A stretch of DNA of 64,000 nt, taken from NCBI RefSeq assembly GCF_019139815.1, contig NZ_CP077079.1, positions 5,463,001 through 5,527,000 on the forward strand. Direction: 5' to 3'. A model generated the notes under the pieces. The model did not search any database and had not been told where the DNA came from. It worked only from the letters and a program-made list of their open reading frames with translations. Below, piece by piece: positions 27,138 to 35,654 of this stretch; the stretch's first letter is position 1; the number at the start of each line of letters is the position of its first letter. Source of the stretch: Pseudomonas asgharzadehiana. Its GTDB lineage: Bacteria > Pseudomonadota > Gammaproteobacteria > Pseudomonadales > Pseudomonadaceae. The position numbers and the translations under genes were made by a program.

Positions 27138-29429
27138 TTGACAATCATCAAAAGAACCGCATCGTTGGTGAACTACCCTTTCAAGGCCCTAGCACCGGAA
27201 GTAGTAGAACTGCTGGAAAGGACAGCTAAGAGGGTTAGCAGCACCGCTAGCCACAGCACCGCCCTTAAGCTACTCGAGTGCTATTGTGACCTGCATAACG
27301 CCCAGGTCACCTACCTTGATCTCTCCAGCCCAAAATACCTGGATTTGGTCAGGGGGTTCATGGGTGCCGTGATGAGTGATGACTTTGTTGAAATGCACAC
27401 CTCCTCGCGCCGCCCCACTGCTCGCCTCATGGCTGTTGTTCATCAGGCTCTTTGCGAAGAGATCCCTGCAATGGAGCGGGTGGAACACGACCGTGTGAGC
27501 ATGGAGCTATGCGATGGCATCTGGCAGGAGCATCGTTCCAAGCTGTGCCCAGTACGCATGCAATACTGGAATGGGTGGATTGCAGAAAGCTCTAAAGGCC
27601 AATCTTATTACCTCGCCCTTGCAGGTATCTGGACAAGCCATGGTCAAAGTTTCACCGAGGATTATTTCCTTCAGTGGCAACAACATTTTAAAAAACTCGC
27701 ACGGCCTGCATGCACCTTAGTCAACAAACTGGCAGAGTTCCTTTCAGCCAACTGTGAAGACTGGCCTGCTGTAACATTCCAGCATCCTCAAATGATAAAA
27801 GCATTTTTCCTTGCTTTCATGAAAGATTTCTTTATGGATGTACATAGTCGTGGACTGAAAATTAATCCTCAGATTTCGTATTGGGCTACTTTCATATCGA
27901 CCTGTGAAGAAATTTTCATAGAGACAGGTAAGTGGGCGACTCCCTATCAAGGTGGCTTGCCTAAACCAAAGCCGAGGCCTGACTTCGGCCATAACAGCAG
28001 GAAAAAAATGGGGGAGGACGGCGTTATCGTGCATGAAAAACTAATCACGCCTATCCCTCTATACCTTACAGATGAGGAAGCAATTGAAATTTTGTTCAGC
28101 AGGATTCAGACAGATATTTCAATTATAAAAAGCTGGGCTCTTGAACAGAGCTCAAAACTAATTAGCAGCGCTCGCATGCGAAGAAAGATCGCAGAAACAG
28201 GCACGCCAATTGACTCCGGCATGTCAGAAAGAACCATAGCTGAAATCGGCCCAGAGAATATTTGCGCCACATTTGAAAAAGATGGTTTCCAACGAGGCGA
28301 CGATTATCTGCAAACGCGTTTCGGAAAAGATGGCGTCAGAAAAATTGCCGACTTATTGGGACTGCCAACAGCTAACAGTCTTCATCCTTACATGTTCCTC
28401 CTAGTGAGCGAGCACCCGGAAATCACACCAGGATTTCTTAAAAAACTTCAGCTTCAACATGACAACGGAGACTACATAGGCTACGTCAAGTCGGACAACG
28501 GCGCAAAGCTAGTAGGTTATAAAGATCGAAAAGGCAAGAAACTGAGTGAACAGGTCATTGATCTCACTGAAAACTCCCAGCGATGGATTGAGGAGATCAT
28601 TGAAATCACAGCACCGCTCAGAAACGTTCTTCGTGAAGAGGGAAACCCTGTCTGGAAGGAACTTTTCATCACCTGCGGCCAAGGATTTGCTTCTCCATCA
28701 AGTTCCAAGCTGCCTCTATGGGGTCGGGCTAGATTTAAGACGAATAACTACTTACGTGAAAGCTTAATTGATCAATTCGCCTCATATGAAAAAATGATGC
28801 CCTGCGAGACACTACTTTTCTTAGAAAAGGTTTCCCTCTCATCTCTGAGATCCTCATGCGGTGTTGAGGTGTACCTTCGTACGAAAAGTGTTACGGAAAT
28901 GGCAAAAGCGCTGGGCCATGCTAGTTATAAAACAAGCCTATTGAGAAGATACCTTCCTGAAGCCATCCTATCCTTCTTCCAAACCAGGTGGATCAGAATT
29001 TTCCAACGCAGCATCATTTGTGAAGCCATGAAAGATAGTCCATACCTGTTGGACGCTACAAGTTTTGAAAGCATGGATGAGTTGCATTCTTTCCTAAAAA
29101 ACCATGCACTTAAGGATATACCTCATCACCTGAGAAACCCAGAGAACAAGCCAAGCGCTGAAAAGGCCGCATCACAAAATAGCCGCGTCTACATATCGAT
29201 TGATGTAGGGATCATGACGGCTCTTCTTTCGTTAGAGGCCGCCGTTGAAACTGCCGACCAAACACAAAACGTTTGCGGTAGAGCTAGGTATTGGGCCGAA
29301 GTCTCAAAATCCGTAAGCGAAGAGATCGAGCGTGGTCATGACAGCTTACTAAAAGAGCACTTGAATACCGCAAAAATTCATTATAATCCAAACCGAATGA
29401 AAAAGGTCATTTATGCAACTGCCGCCTGA
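27138..29429 (+). CDS. Large tyrosine-recombinase-like protein 1
   Basis: A 763-residue protein with a degenerate tyrosine-recombinase C-terminus: LRSSCGVEVYLR (possible box-II Arg, near 569), ALGHASYKTS (near 592) and RRYLP (possible nucleophile Tyr, near 603). The long N-terminal part resembles no domain I know. No ATG is available after the in-frame stop at 27096; TTG at 27138 or 27165, or GTG at 27168, must serve. The 3' end overlaps the next gene by 17 bp. Base composition is clearly lower in GC than the flanking core genes. First gene of a four-gene integration operon. Confidence 0.65.
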   Translation: MTIIKRTASLVNYPFKALAPEVVELLERTAKRVSSTASHSTALKLLECYCDLHNAQVTYLDLSSPKYLDLVRGFMGAVMSDDFVEMHTSSRRPTARLMAVVHQALCEEIPAMERVEHDRVSMELCDGIWQEHRSKLCPVRMQYWNGWIAESSKGQSYYLALAGIWTSHGQSFTEDYFLQWQQHFKKLARPACTLVNKLAEFLSANCEDWPAVTFQHPQMIKAFFLAFMKDFFMDVHSRGLKINPQISYWATFISTCEEIFIETGKWATPYQGGLPKPKPRPDFGHNSRKKMGEDGVIVHEKLITPIPLYLTDEEAIEILFSRIQTDISIIKSWALEQSSKLISSARMRRKIAETGTPIDSGMSERTIAEIGPENICATFEKDGFQRGDDYLQTRFGKDGVRKIADLLGLPTANSLHPYMFLLVSEHPEITPGFLKKLQLQHDNGDYIGYVKSDNGAKLVGYKDRKGKKLSEQVIDLTENSQRWIEEIIEITAPLRNVLREEGNPVWKELFITCGQGFASPSSSKLPLWGRARFKTNNYLRESLIDQFASYEKMMPCETLLFLEKVSLSSLRSSCGVEVYLRTKSVTEMAKALGHASYKTSLLRRYLPEAILSFFQTRWIRIFQRSIICEAMKDSPYLLDATSFESMDELHSFLKNHALKDIPHHLRNPENKPSAEKAASQNSRVYISIDVGIMTALLSLEAAVETADQTQNVCGRARYWAEVSKSVSEEIERGHDSLLKEHLNTAKIHYNPNRMKKVIYATAA

Positions 29430-31497
29430 ACTCGACTTCCTGGAACCTTTTTTCGTTGAGCCAAGGATTGCACTAAGGCAAGCAGATTGGTTACTTAGTG
29501 AGTTTGATGACAATTTTTGGGAGTATAGCTTTGGCTTCGTAAAGCCGAAAGGTATTGATTGGAACGTCCTGCTTGACGATGGCAGCCGCCTTACTGCCCG
29601 TAAAAACAGAGAACTCTTAGACGGATTCAAATACTTCCTTTCAGGTTCTACTTATTCTCTCGATCAGTCTGGCTCCGGCACCGGTTCAGCTGCAACAAGG
29701 GCTAGCGAGTTCAATCATGCCTTACACATTATGGATTTTCTGTTACTCAACGCTAAAAATTTCCAATTGGCGAAGCATGGTCTTGCCGGCCTGGGCAGGG
29801 ATGCACTTAAGATTATTCTATCTGAAGTTTGCTCAAGCACATTCGCAGCGGAGGCAGTATATGGCTGGAGTAAGAGGCTATCGCTTTTCTGCTTAAATCT
29901 CACCCTCCAGACCGACGCGAGCCAAATTACCCACGCGCTCAAAGAGCTCCCTCAGCTAAGTAACATCACGCCAGACCAAGCTGAGAACAATACGCTTGAG
30001 ATTCCGCTGGAGATGATCCCGCGCGTTCGTGCAGCCTTGTATTTGAACGGAATGTATGGACACTCTGAGAAAGGCTACTACGCCAACTCTGTAAAAATCT
30101 CTAAAATCATCTACCGCGACACCTTGAAAGGCCGCCATGAATTAAAGCCGACCACCGAAATTCTTAACATCAAAGAGCATGAATACTTTAGCCGAGAACT
30201 ATTCCCAATACCAGTAAAGACTGGCAACGCAGAAACAATATGTGATTCCGACTTCTACGGGTACAGGAGGGTTCTTTATAGCCTTGGCAACCTTCATGAA
30301 GTGGGATTACTTGCACCGTCTGTAGATGACCTAGCCGCCGTGAAGAGATTTATGGTTGAGACTGGTAAGCCAGGTCGGTTTAGGACTATACCTTCACGGG
30401 TGGTATTCAGCGCTGTTAGGAATGCGATTGAATTTCATATAAAACATGGCAAAACGCTCATTAATGGCTTATGCAAAATCGCACTTCACTGCAAACTAAA
30501 TGGCATACAAACTAGCGAGCTTGAAGATCGCTCAGTATGTCGCATTATTGGTGAGGATCTTCGCGAATTCGGGATTAAGCACCTTGGGCTGTCTCGGCGT
30601 GCAGTAGGCAGCGGCTACGGTTACCGTGTCAAGAAGTCAGTCTCTGAGTATTACTTAGACCTCCGAGCCAATAAAGGTCTACTTGAACTTATCAGAGTGT
30701 ATATTGGGAGCACCCAGGTCGTTGTCGGAGCCCTAATGGCTCGTCGAGTCGGAGAGCTTCAGGATCTTCACGCATCCAATTGCCTAGATGTTTCTGAGCA
30801 ATGGCTTGTATTCCGAAATCGGAAAAGCACTCAGAATCTCTTCGGAATTCGTCAGGTCGAGGTCAGGCCGATTGAGCCCATTGCGGTTCAAATGATTAAA
30901 AACCTAGTTCGAATGCAAAAAATCCTTAAACGCTTAGGTTACATTGATGAGCTAATGGAAATCTTCAGCAGCCCATCTATTAATGGCGTATTAACTCTCG
31001 CGAGAGCGAACGCACACAACTACAACCAGAATCTTAACTTCTTCTGCGATTACTTTGAAACCGAAACAAATGAAGATGGCAATCGCTACTATATTCGCCA
31101 ACATCAACTCAGGCGCTTCTTCGCGATGCTATTCTTCTACTCCAGCAGTTTCGGCGGCCTCGAAACGTTGCAGTGGATGCTTGGGCACACTGACGTCCAA
31201 CATGTTTGGCATTACATTACCGAAGCAATGGACGGAGCGACTCTTGCAGGCGCCAAAGCCCAGTATGTGGCTGAAGCCTTGCACAGTGGCGATATTGAAA
31301 GCTACGAGAGCCTAGCTGCATTAGTGACCGCTCGTTATGGCACTGAGAATTTCACGCTCGCTGATACAAACGAACTGGAAGACTACCTCGCAGATCTGAT
31401 GGAAGAAGGTGCAATTACCATCGAGCCCGAATTTTTCGAAGACGGCGATGGCCAACGCTTTAAAGTAATCGCAAAAGTAATTGGGGTTGACGCATGA
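29413..31497 (+). CDS. Large tyrosine recombinase 2
   Basis: A 694-residue protein whose last third is a convincing tyrosine recombinase. MARRVGELQDL (box-I Arg, near 445), RQHQLRRFFAMLFF (HxLRR, near 562), LQWMLGHTDVQ (near 590) and HVWHYITE (probable nucleophile Tyr, near 600). The N-terminal 430 residues are unassigned and probably bind DNA ends. It overlaps both neighbours (17 bp and 4 bp), which points to fixed stoichiometry. Resembles large recombinases found in multi-recombinase islands; no formal family assigned. Confidence 0.8.
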   Translation: MQLPPELDFLEPFFVEPRIALRQADWLLSEFDDNFWEYSFGFVKPKGIDWNVLLDDGSRLTARKNRELLDGFKYFLSGSTYSLDQSGSGTGSAATRASEFNHALHIMDFLLLNAKNFQLAKHGLAGLGRDALKIILSEVCSSTFAAEAVYGWSKRLSLFCLNLTLQTDASQITHALKELPQLSNITPDQAENNTLEIPLEMIPRVRAALYLNGMYGHSEKGYYANSVKISKIIYRDTLKGRHELKPTTEILNIKEHEYFSRELFPIPVKTGNAETICDSDFYGYRRVLYSLGNLHEVGLLAPSVDDLAAVKRFMVETGKPGRFRTIPSRVVFSAVRNAIEFHIKHGKTLINGLCKIALHCKLNGIQTSELEDRSVCRIIGEDLREFGIKHLGLSRRAVGSGYGYRVKKSVSEYYLDLRANKGLLELIRVYIGSTQVVVGALMARRVGELQDLHASNCLDVSEQWLVFRNRKSTQNLFGIRQVEVRPIEPIAVQMIKNLVRMQKILKRLGYIDELMEIFSSPSINGVLTLARANAHNYNQNLNFFCDYFETETNEDGNRYYIRQHQLRRFFAMLFFYSSSFGGLETLQWMLGHTDVQHVWHYITEAMDGATLAGAKAQYVAEALHSGDIESYESLAALVTARYGTENFTLADTNELEDYLADLMEEGAITIEPEFFEDGDGQRFKVIAKVIGVDA

Positions 31498-32096
31498 AGA
31501 AGATTGATTCTCGCGTAGAGCGAAACACCTTGGCATTTAATACACTTATGGAGTTCCTTCATCAAGTCCATAAGTCACCCGATAGTTTCAAGGACAATAA
31601 AGAACTGATCCAGGCCCTCAAAAGCCAAGTGGCGACGGCGGGCCTGGAAATCAGCTTCCAGGCAGGAGAGGCAGCAAAGACGACAGCGCCCATGAGCTTA
31701 AATACGCTCAAGACTTACGCCGAGCGGCACATCCCGACAGGGTTCGATGGATTTAACAGGCTTCGTGTTTCAGCTCTGGAGGCAGTGGAAGCTGCCCAGC
31801 GTAGGGCGGAGCGTTCCAATAAGCGGACTAAGGTAGGACTCACCCTGCGCGTTGAGGAGCTTGAGCACAAGCTCTCTGCGCTGCAAAGGACAAGCATGGT
31901 GTTGTTGCAGGCCCTTAATCGTTCCCTTGATGACATAAAGAGTGTTCGAGACGCCTCCTCCGCAGGCGTTAGGGCGCTACGTGCGACAGAGGCGATCAAG
32001 GCGCTGTCAGCAATCACGTCGCTCAATGCCCCGCCATTTAACAGGCTTACAAATCCAGATGAGAAGGCCGTCATCAACCTTGACGAGTATCGATGA
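31494..32096 (+). CDS. Small coiled-coil accessory protein of the recombinase operon
   Basis: A 200-residue, highly charged, mostly helical protein. SLNTLKTYAERHIPTGFDGF (about 66-85) may be a small DNA-binding unit. ALEAVEAAQRRAERSNKRTK, then RVEELEHKLSALQRTSMVLL, predicts a coiled coil (about 95-145). Comparable small helical proteins accompany recombinases in other islands and in Tn554 (TnpC), where they influence orientation. That comparison is by layout, not by sequence. Four-base overlaps with both neighbours. Confidence 0.6.
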   Translation: MKKIDSRVERNTLAFNTLMEFLHQVHKSPDSFKDNKELIQALKSQVATAGLEISFQAGEAAKTTAPMSLNTLKTYAERHIPTGFDGFNRLRVSALEAVEAAQRRAERSNKRTKVGLTLRVEELEHKLSALQRTSMVLLQALNRSLDDIKSVRDASSAGVRALRATEAIKALSAITSLNAPPFNRLTNPDEKAVINLDEYR

Positions 32097-33520
32097 TGAA
32101 GAAGGACACCTCTCATCAGCTTTACTCGCTCGTTGATGAGTTAACGCTTTTCTCCCATATGGCGCTGGGTAGAATTGAAACCAATACTTTTAACAGCATC
32201 CCATTTATAACATGGCCAGACGGATCGCCATGTATCCCAGCGAATCTCTTCATACTGTCTCTTCTTGAGCGTGCAGGTCGTGGTGGTAACCGTGGCCTAT
32301 CTACTCGAGGCTCTAAGGGAGGTTCACTTGGAGAATACGCTTCTAAAATAGGACAGTTGATCCGCTATTGCTATTACAAAAACATAGACCTCATTCACCT
32401 AACAGATTCGACCTTCACGACTTTCATTGATTCATTGAGAGACGAGAAGTCCCCTATCTACCCAACCGCCAAGAAAAAGTCTGAACCTACCATTCTAGCG
32501 ATTGGCCGCCTTTGCTTGGACTTCTTGGAGTTTGTAGGGCGACTCAATGGCAACCCGGAGTTTGTGTCCAAGGGTGGTACGATTCGAATAACCCATGAGA
32601 CTTTCACCATTACATCCCGAAATGGTCGAAGCATTAAGAAGAGCTATATCCACCATCATTCCCTTAGCCTTGGGGGGCGTACCCGAAGCGTCTTCCCCAT
32701 TACTGATGCCAACATCAAGAAACTGACCGATGCTGTTGACATATTGCCCAGTTCTCGATTCGTTAACATGAGGCGGAAGATTATGCTTCTGCTCTTAGAG
32801 CACACGGGGGCACGGCGAGGGGAAATTTCCAGAATCCGGGTCGAGGATATCCTGAATGCACTTAATTCGGACAAGCCAATGCTTCGCTTGGAGACTTGGA
32901 AACAAGGAGCTTCAAGCGAACGGTTGATTCCGATTCATAAGATGATCCTCAGCGATATCATTCCCTTCATCGATCTGCATCGCAGGAAGGTTGCCAAAAA
33001 ATTCAAGAAAGGTAAAAACGATGGCTTCTTGTTTATAGGCGAAACAACAGGTGAAGGGCTACTGCCGGATACAATCACCTCTGAGGTCACAGCTCTCAAA
33101 ATAGCAGCAGGAATTAAAGAGAAGATATCTCCGCATATGTTCAGGCACGCATTCATCACTAAGAAATTCGTGAGAATGATCAAAGAACATGAGATGTCAA
33201 ACTCCGATGAATTCCGGCGAGCGCTTCTCGATGTCAAAGGCTTTATCGCGGAAGTCATGATGTGGACAGGACATAAATCGCCGGAGTCAGTAGAGCGCTA
33301 CATTCATCTTGCCTTCAAGGAGATTGCAGGTTATTCCGCAACGGTTACTTCGGTGCATCTCACAAGTGCCATGGAGCTGTTTGATCGTAAACAGGAGCAA
33401 CTTGTACAGCGGTTAAAAACTGATTTGACCGTTGAGGAATATGAGGCAGAGCTGCTGGAGCTGAAGCGCTTGAGAGATGAGGACTTTGAGATTGCGCGCA
33501 AGCTCACTCCGTCCTCCTGA
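32093..33520 (+). CDS. Tyrosine recombinase/integrase 3
   Basis: A 475-residue site-specific recombinase with an intact-looking catalytic set. HTGARRGEISRI (box-I Arg, near 238), SPHMFRHAFI (HxxR, near 348), MMWTGHKSPESVERYIHLAF (His near 392 and nucleophile Tyr near 402). An N-terminal SAM-like core-binding region lies around 75-175. A coiled tail (DRKQEQLVQRLKTDLTVEEY) follows the catalytic domain. It ends the four-gene operon and is the best candidate for the strand-exchange enzyme acting at hrpB. Confidence 0.85.
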   Translation: MMKKDTSHQLYSLVDELTLFSHMALGRIETNTFNSIPFITWPDGSPCIPANLFILSLLERAGRGGNRGLSTRGSKGGSLGEYASKIGQLIRYCYYKNIDLIHLTDSTFTTFIDSLRDEKSPIYPTAKKKSEPTILAIGRLCLDFLEFVGRLNGNPEFVSKGGTIRITHETFTITSRNGRSIKKSYIHHHSLSLGGRTRSVFPITDANIKKLTDAVDILPSSRFVNMRRKIMLLLLEHTGARRGEISRIRVEDILNALNSDKPMLRLETWKQGASSERLIPIHKMILSDIIPFIDLHRRKVAKKFKKGKNDGFLFIGETTGEGLLPDTITSEVTALKIAAGIKEKISPHMFRHAFITKKFVRMIKEHEMSNSDEFRRALLDVKGFIAEVMMWTGHKSPESVERYIHLAFKEIAGYSATVTSVHLTSAMELFDRKQEQLVQRLKTDLTVEEYEAELLELKRLRDEDFEIARKLTPSS

Positions 33521-33580
33521 CCCAGCGATTTACCTGGTACTCCCCACTTGGATTGATGAGCCGTTAGGCCATGCGATTCT

Positions 33581-33716
33581 TGGCTTGCTCCCTCCGGGGG
33601 GGGGGGACGGCTCTCGTGAACCAAACCCCAGCTGCGCCTGTCTTTGGCCCTGCGGGCTTCCATCCTCAAGCCGCTCGCCCTCCGTGGGCCGGCGCGCTAC
33701 GCTTGCGGTCGTGCCC
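33581..33716 (-). repeat. Island structured repeat, copy 1
   Basis: On the minus strand it reads GCAAGCGTAGCGCGCCGG (33706-33689), GGATGGAAGCCC (33665-33654) and GGTTCACGAGAGCC (33622-33609), ending in a run of 11 C (plus-strand G 33596-33606). The same blocks in the same order occur at 62274-62388 and 63847-63947. The region between the recombinases (33521) and the next gene (33818) holds nothing else I can support. Confidence 0.65.
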
Positions 33717-33817
33717 GATAGCTGCTCGTCCCTGTGGTGAGCGGTTGAAAACCGCAGATTTCGCGCCAACCAGTTACTCCCGCTCTACCATCCAGGTCTC
33801 ACTCCTAGGCGTGATTG

Positions 33818-34420
33818 TTAATTATCTTTAAGGCGTTGAGATAGATGGACATCCACCATCATAAATAGGGAGTGTACCAATCCTAATATGAAATATATTG
33901 ATAACCAGAAAGTAAACCAAGACCCGGCAATGAGCAAAACACCATTTGGGAATACCTTCTGCATAACGCCGACGACAATTGCAGCAATCAGCATAATCAG
34001 TGGCAGCGCCATTTCAGCATTTAACAGCAATACCGACCCTGGAATACTAGGCTTCCCGGAGCCCTGAAATGTTGCTTGCAGATCCTTAACCAACGACCTG
34101 TCTAGTGCAAAAACTAATGCATACACACCGATACCAAAACCCAGAAGATTCGGAAGGATACCCGTCGCAAGATCACCTGGCATCACGGTAACCGTATAGT
34201 CAAGTCGTATACAGTGTGACAGGAACATGTTAGGAATACTCGGCGTTAGGAATGCGGTCAACACAACCGAGACAAGTACACCCGCAAAATATGCCTTGAG
34301 CCAAGCCCAAACACTTGCGAACCGGTTATCTGCGTCAAAATCGCCATGAAAGGCGTACGCGTTCATTATCTTAATGACCACGCCGACTACAGGTATCTTG
34401 ACTAGGAATCTATATATCAT
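33818..34420 (-). CDS. Four-helix membrane protein paired with a DUF4747-like gene
   Basis: A 200-residue protein with four clear membrane segments: about 36-60 (AYFAGVLVSVVLTAFL), 84-108 (NLLGFGIGVYALVFAL), 132-152 (ALPLIMLIAAIVVGVMQ) and 158-188 (LLIAGSWFTFWLSIYFIL). The loops are short and the tail ends in QRLKDN. No family recognised. It overlaps the upstream DUF4747-like gene by 11 bp, so the two are co-translated. A soluble sensor plus membrane effector is a common layout of abortive-infection systems; that role is inference. Confidence 0.7.
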   Translation of the reverse strand: MIYRFLVKIPVVGVVIKIMNAYAFHGDFDADNRFASVWAWLKAYFAGVLVSVVLTAFLTPSIPNMFLSHCIRLDYTVTVMPGDLATGILPNLLGFGIGVYALVFALDRSLVKDLQATFQGSGKPSIPGSVLLLNAEMALPLIMLIAAIVVGVMQKVFPNGVLLIAGSWFTFWLSIYFILGLVHSLFMMVDVHLSQRLKDN

Positions 34421-35312
34421 CCCCTTCTCCTTCAGCAGCCCGGCCTAGCTGACGCAAAGCCTGCATTATCCGCAATCTAATTTGGGCAGGCTGCTCATTC
34501 TTCTTCGCTCTCACCTGAATCTTTAAAGGATACTTGGATGATGTATATCGATGCAGCCGCCCCCCAGCCTCCAAAATATAGGACAAGGATGTTTTACCGT
34601 AATGCACCGAAGCCTCTACCATTTCCTTCAAGAAGTCTGGCAACGAAGGCATTGCAGAGTCTTTAGATTCAGTTGATGCTTCGACCCTTAGGTGATGTAC
34701 GTTTTTATTTTTCAGCTCTTGAAGTTGCTTACCTAGACGGTGACCATTAGGGAAGGTTAGGGTCGTACTAACAGCCTTGAAGCCCTCCGCGTTCCTCAGA
34801 ACGCTCTCAAGCTCTGTCGGATCGGACACCAAGTTTATTTTCAGGACGTGCCTAGGGAAAACTTCAAGAGCAAATTTTGAAAAGATTTCCTCTAGCGCTT
34901 CGTTGCAGACTGAAGGCTTAGGTAGGCGTCCACCCGACTCTGAAATTGCCATCCTGTGACTTTCGTAGTCAAATACATAGTCGAATGAAACCCGATTGGC
35001 GACAGGGAACGTTCCTTTGGCGGCTTGGAAAAGGGTCGTATTGGAATACAAATCCTCTACCGAATCGCTTTTGTGATACTTGATCCATTCACCATACGCA
35101 ATCACATCATCACATATAGTGCTCCGTGGCGCGAAGTACGTATCCGACGCTAAGACATAGGACATATCTGTAAGCTTTTTCTTTTTAAATGCCTGTACGG
35201 TTCTTTCATGCAAAGCTTCAAAAAGCTTCTTATACCCTTCAACACCAACCTCTTTAGTGCTTTTGGTGTTAGCAGGCAGCAACTGAATATTATAAACGAT
35301 GAAAGAAGCCAT
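34410..35312 (-). CDS. DUF4747-like protein
   Basis: A 300-residue soluble protein. MASFIVYNIQLLPANTKSTK, a middle VSFDYVFDYESHRMAISESG and the following helix (SVCNEALEEIFSKFALEVFP) resemble the uncharacterised DUF4747 group of phage- and island-borne proteins. No catalytic motif is evident; the tail is Arg/Lys-rich (KIQVRAKKNEQ, IRLRIMQALRQLGR). First gene of a two-gene unit with the membrane protein. Codon use is island-like. The family call is tentative; RNA/DNA binding or phage sensing is conceivable. Confidence 0.6.
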   Translation of the reverse strand: MASFIVYNIQLLPANTKSTKEVGVEGYKKLFEALHERTVQAFKKKKLTDMSYVLASDTYFAPRSTICDDVIAYGEWIKYHKSDSVEDLYSNTTLFQAAKGTFPVANRVSFDYVFDYESHRMAISESGGRLPKPSVCNEALEEIFSKFALEVFPRHVLKINLVSDPTELESVLRNAEGFKAVSTTLTFPNGHRLGKQLQELKNKNVHHLRVEASTESKDSAMPSLPDFLKEMVEASVHYGKTSLSYILEAGGRLHRYTSSKYPLKIQVRAKKNEQPAQIRLRIMQALRQLGRAAEGEGDDI

Positions 35313-35654
35313 ACTCTCGTCCTTGTCAGTGATTTCATAGTGCCATCCTAACAGAGCGCCTTAGCCTGGCCAAGGCCGCTCCAAACCAACGCATGTCATT
35401 GTAGCCGCCCTCCATGAGCAAAGGATCGGACGACGACGGCTCTCCCTTATCACACTGCTCCTCAGGTCTAGCACCCTCCTTGGAGATTACTGCAAGCCAA
35501 CCAATACCAAAGGCAGAGCGTCTTCACTATCGAATTACCCCTAGTCATAGTGCCCAATGTGCCCATCGGGCCGGACAGGTGGGCTGCAGCTCAAACTCAA
35601 AAAATATGGCATTATGCCATCTCGTGAATCTGTCGATACTTAATGGAGTGAGAT
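35313..35654. promoter_or_regulatory. Divergent intergenic region with a palindrome
   Basis: About 340 bp between the divergent DUF4747-like and 501-aa genes. It contains ATGGCAT-T-ATGCCAT (35606-35620), a perfect 7-bp-arm palindrome 35 bp before the 501-aa start and well placed as an operator. No gene is supported here. Confidence 0.45.

Noticed and set aside
27138-33520. Identity with gamma-mobile-trio (GmtX/Y/Z), RIT or Tn554 modules
   Set aside because: Only the general idea of several recombinases plus a small helical protein matches; gene number and lengths differ and I could not match sequence.
33818-35312. Kiwa (KwaA/KwaB) defence system
   Set aside because: The membrane-plus-soluble layout is similar, but gene order is reversed and the soluble protein does not resemble KwaB.
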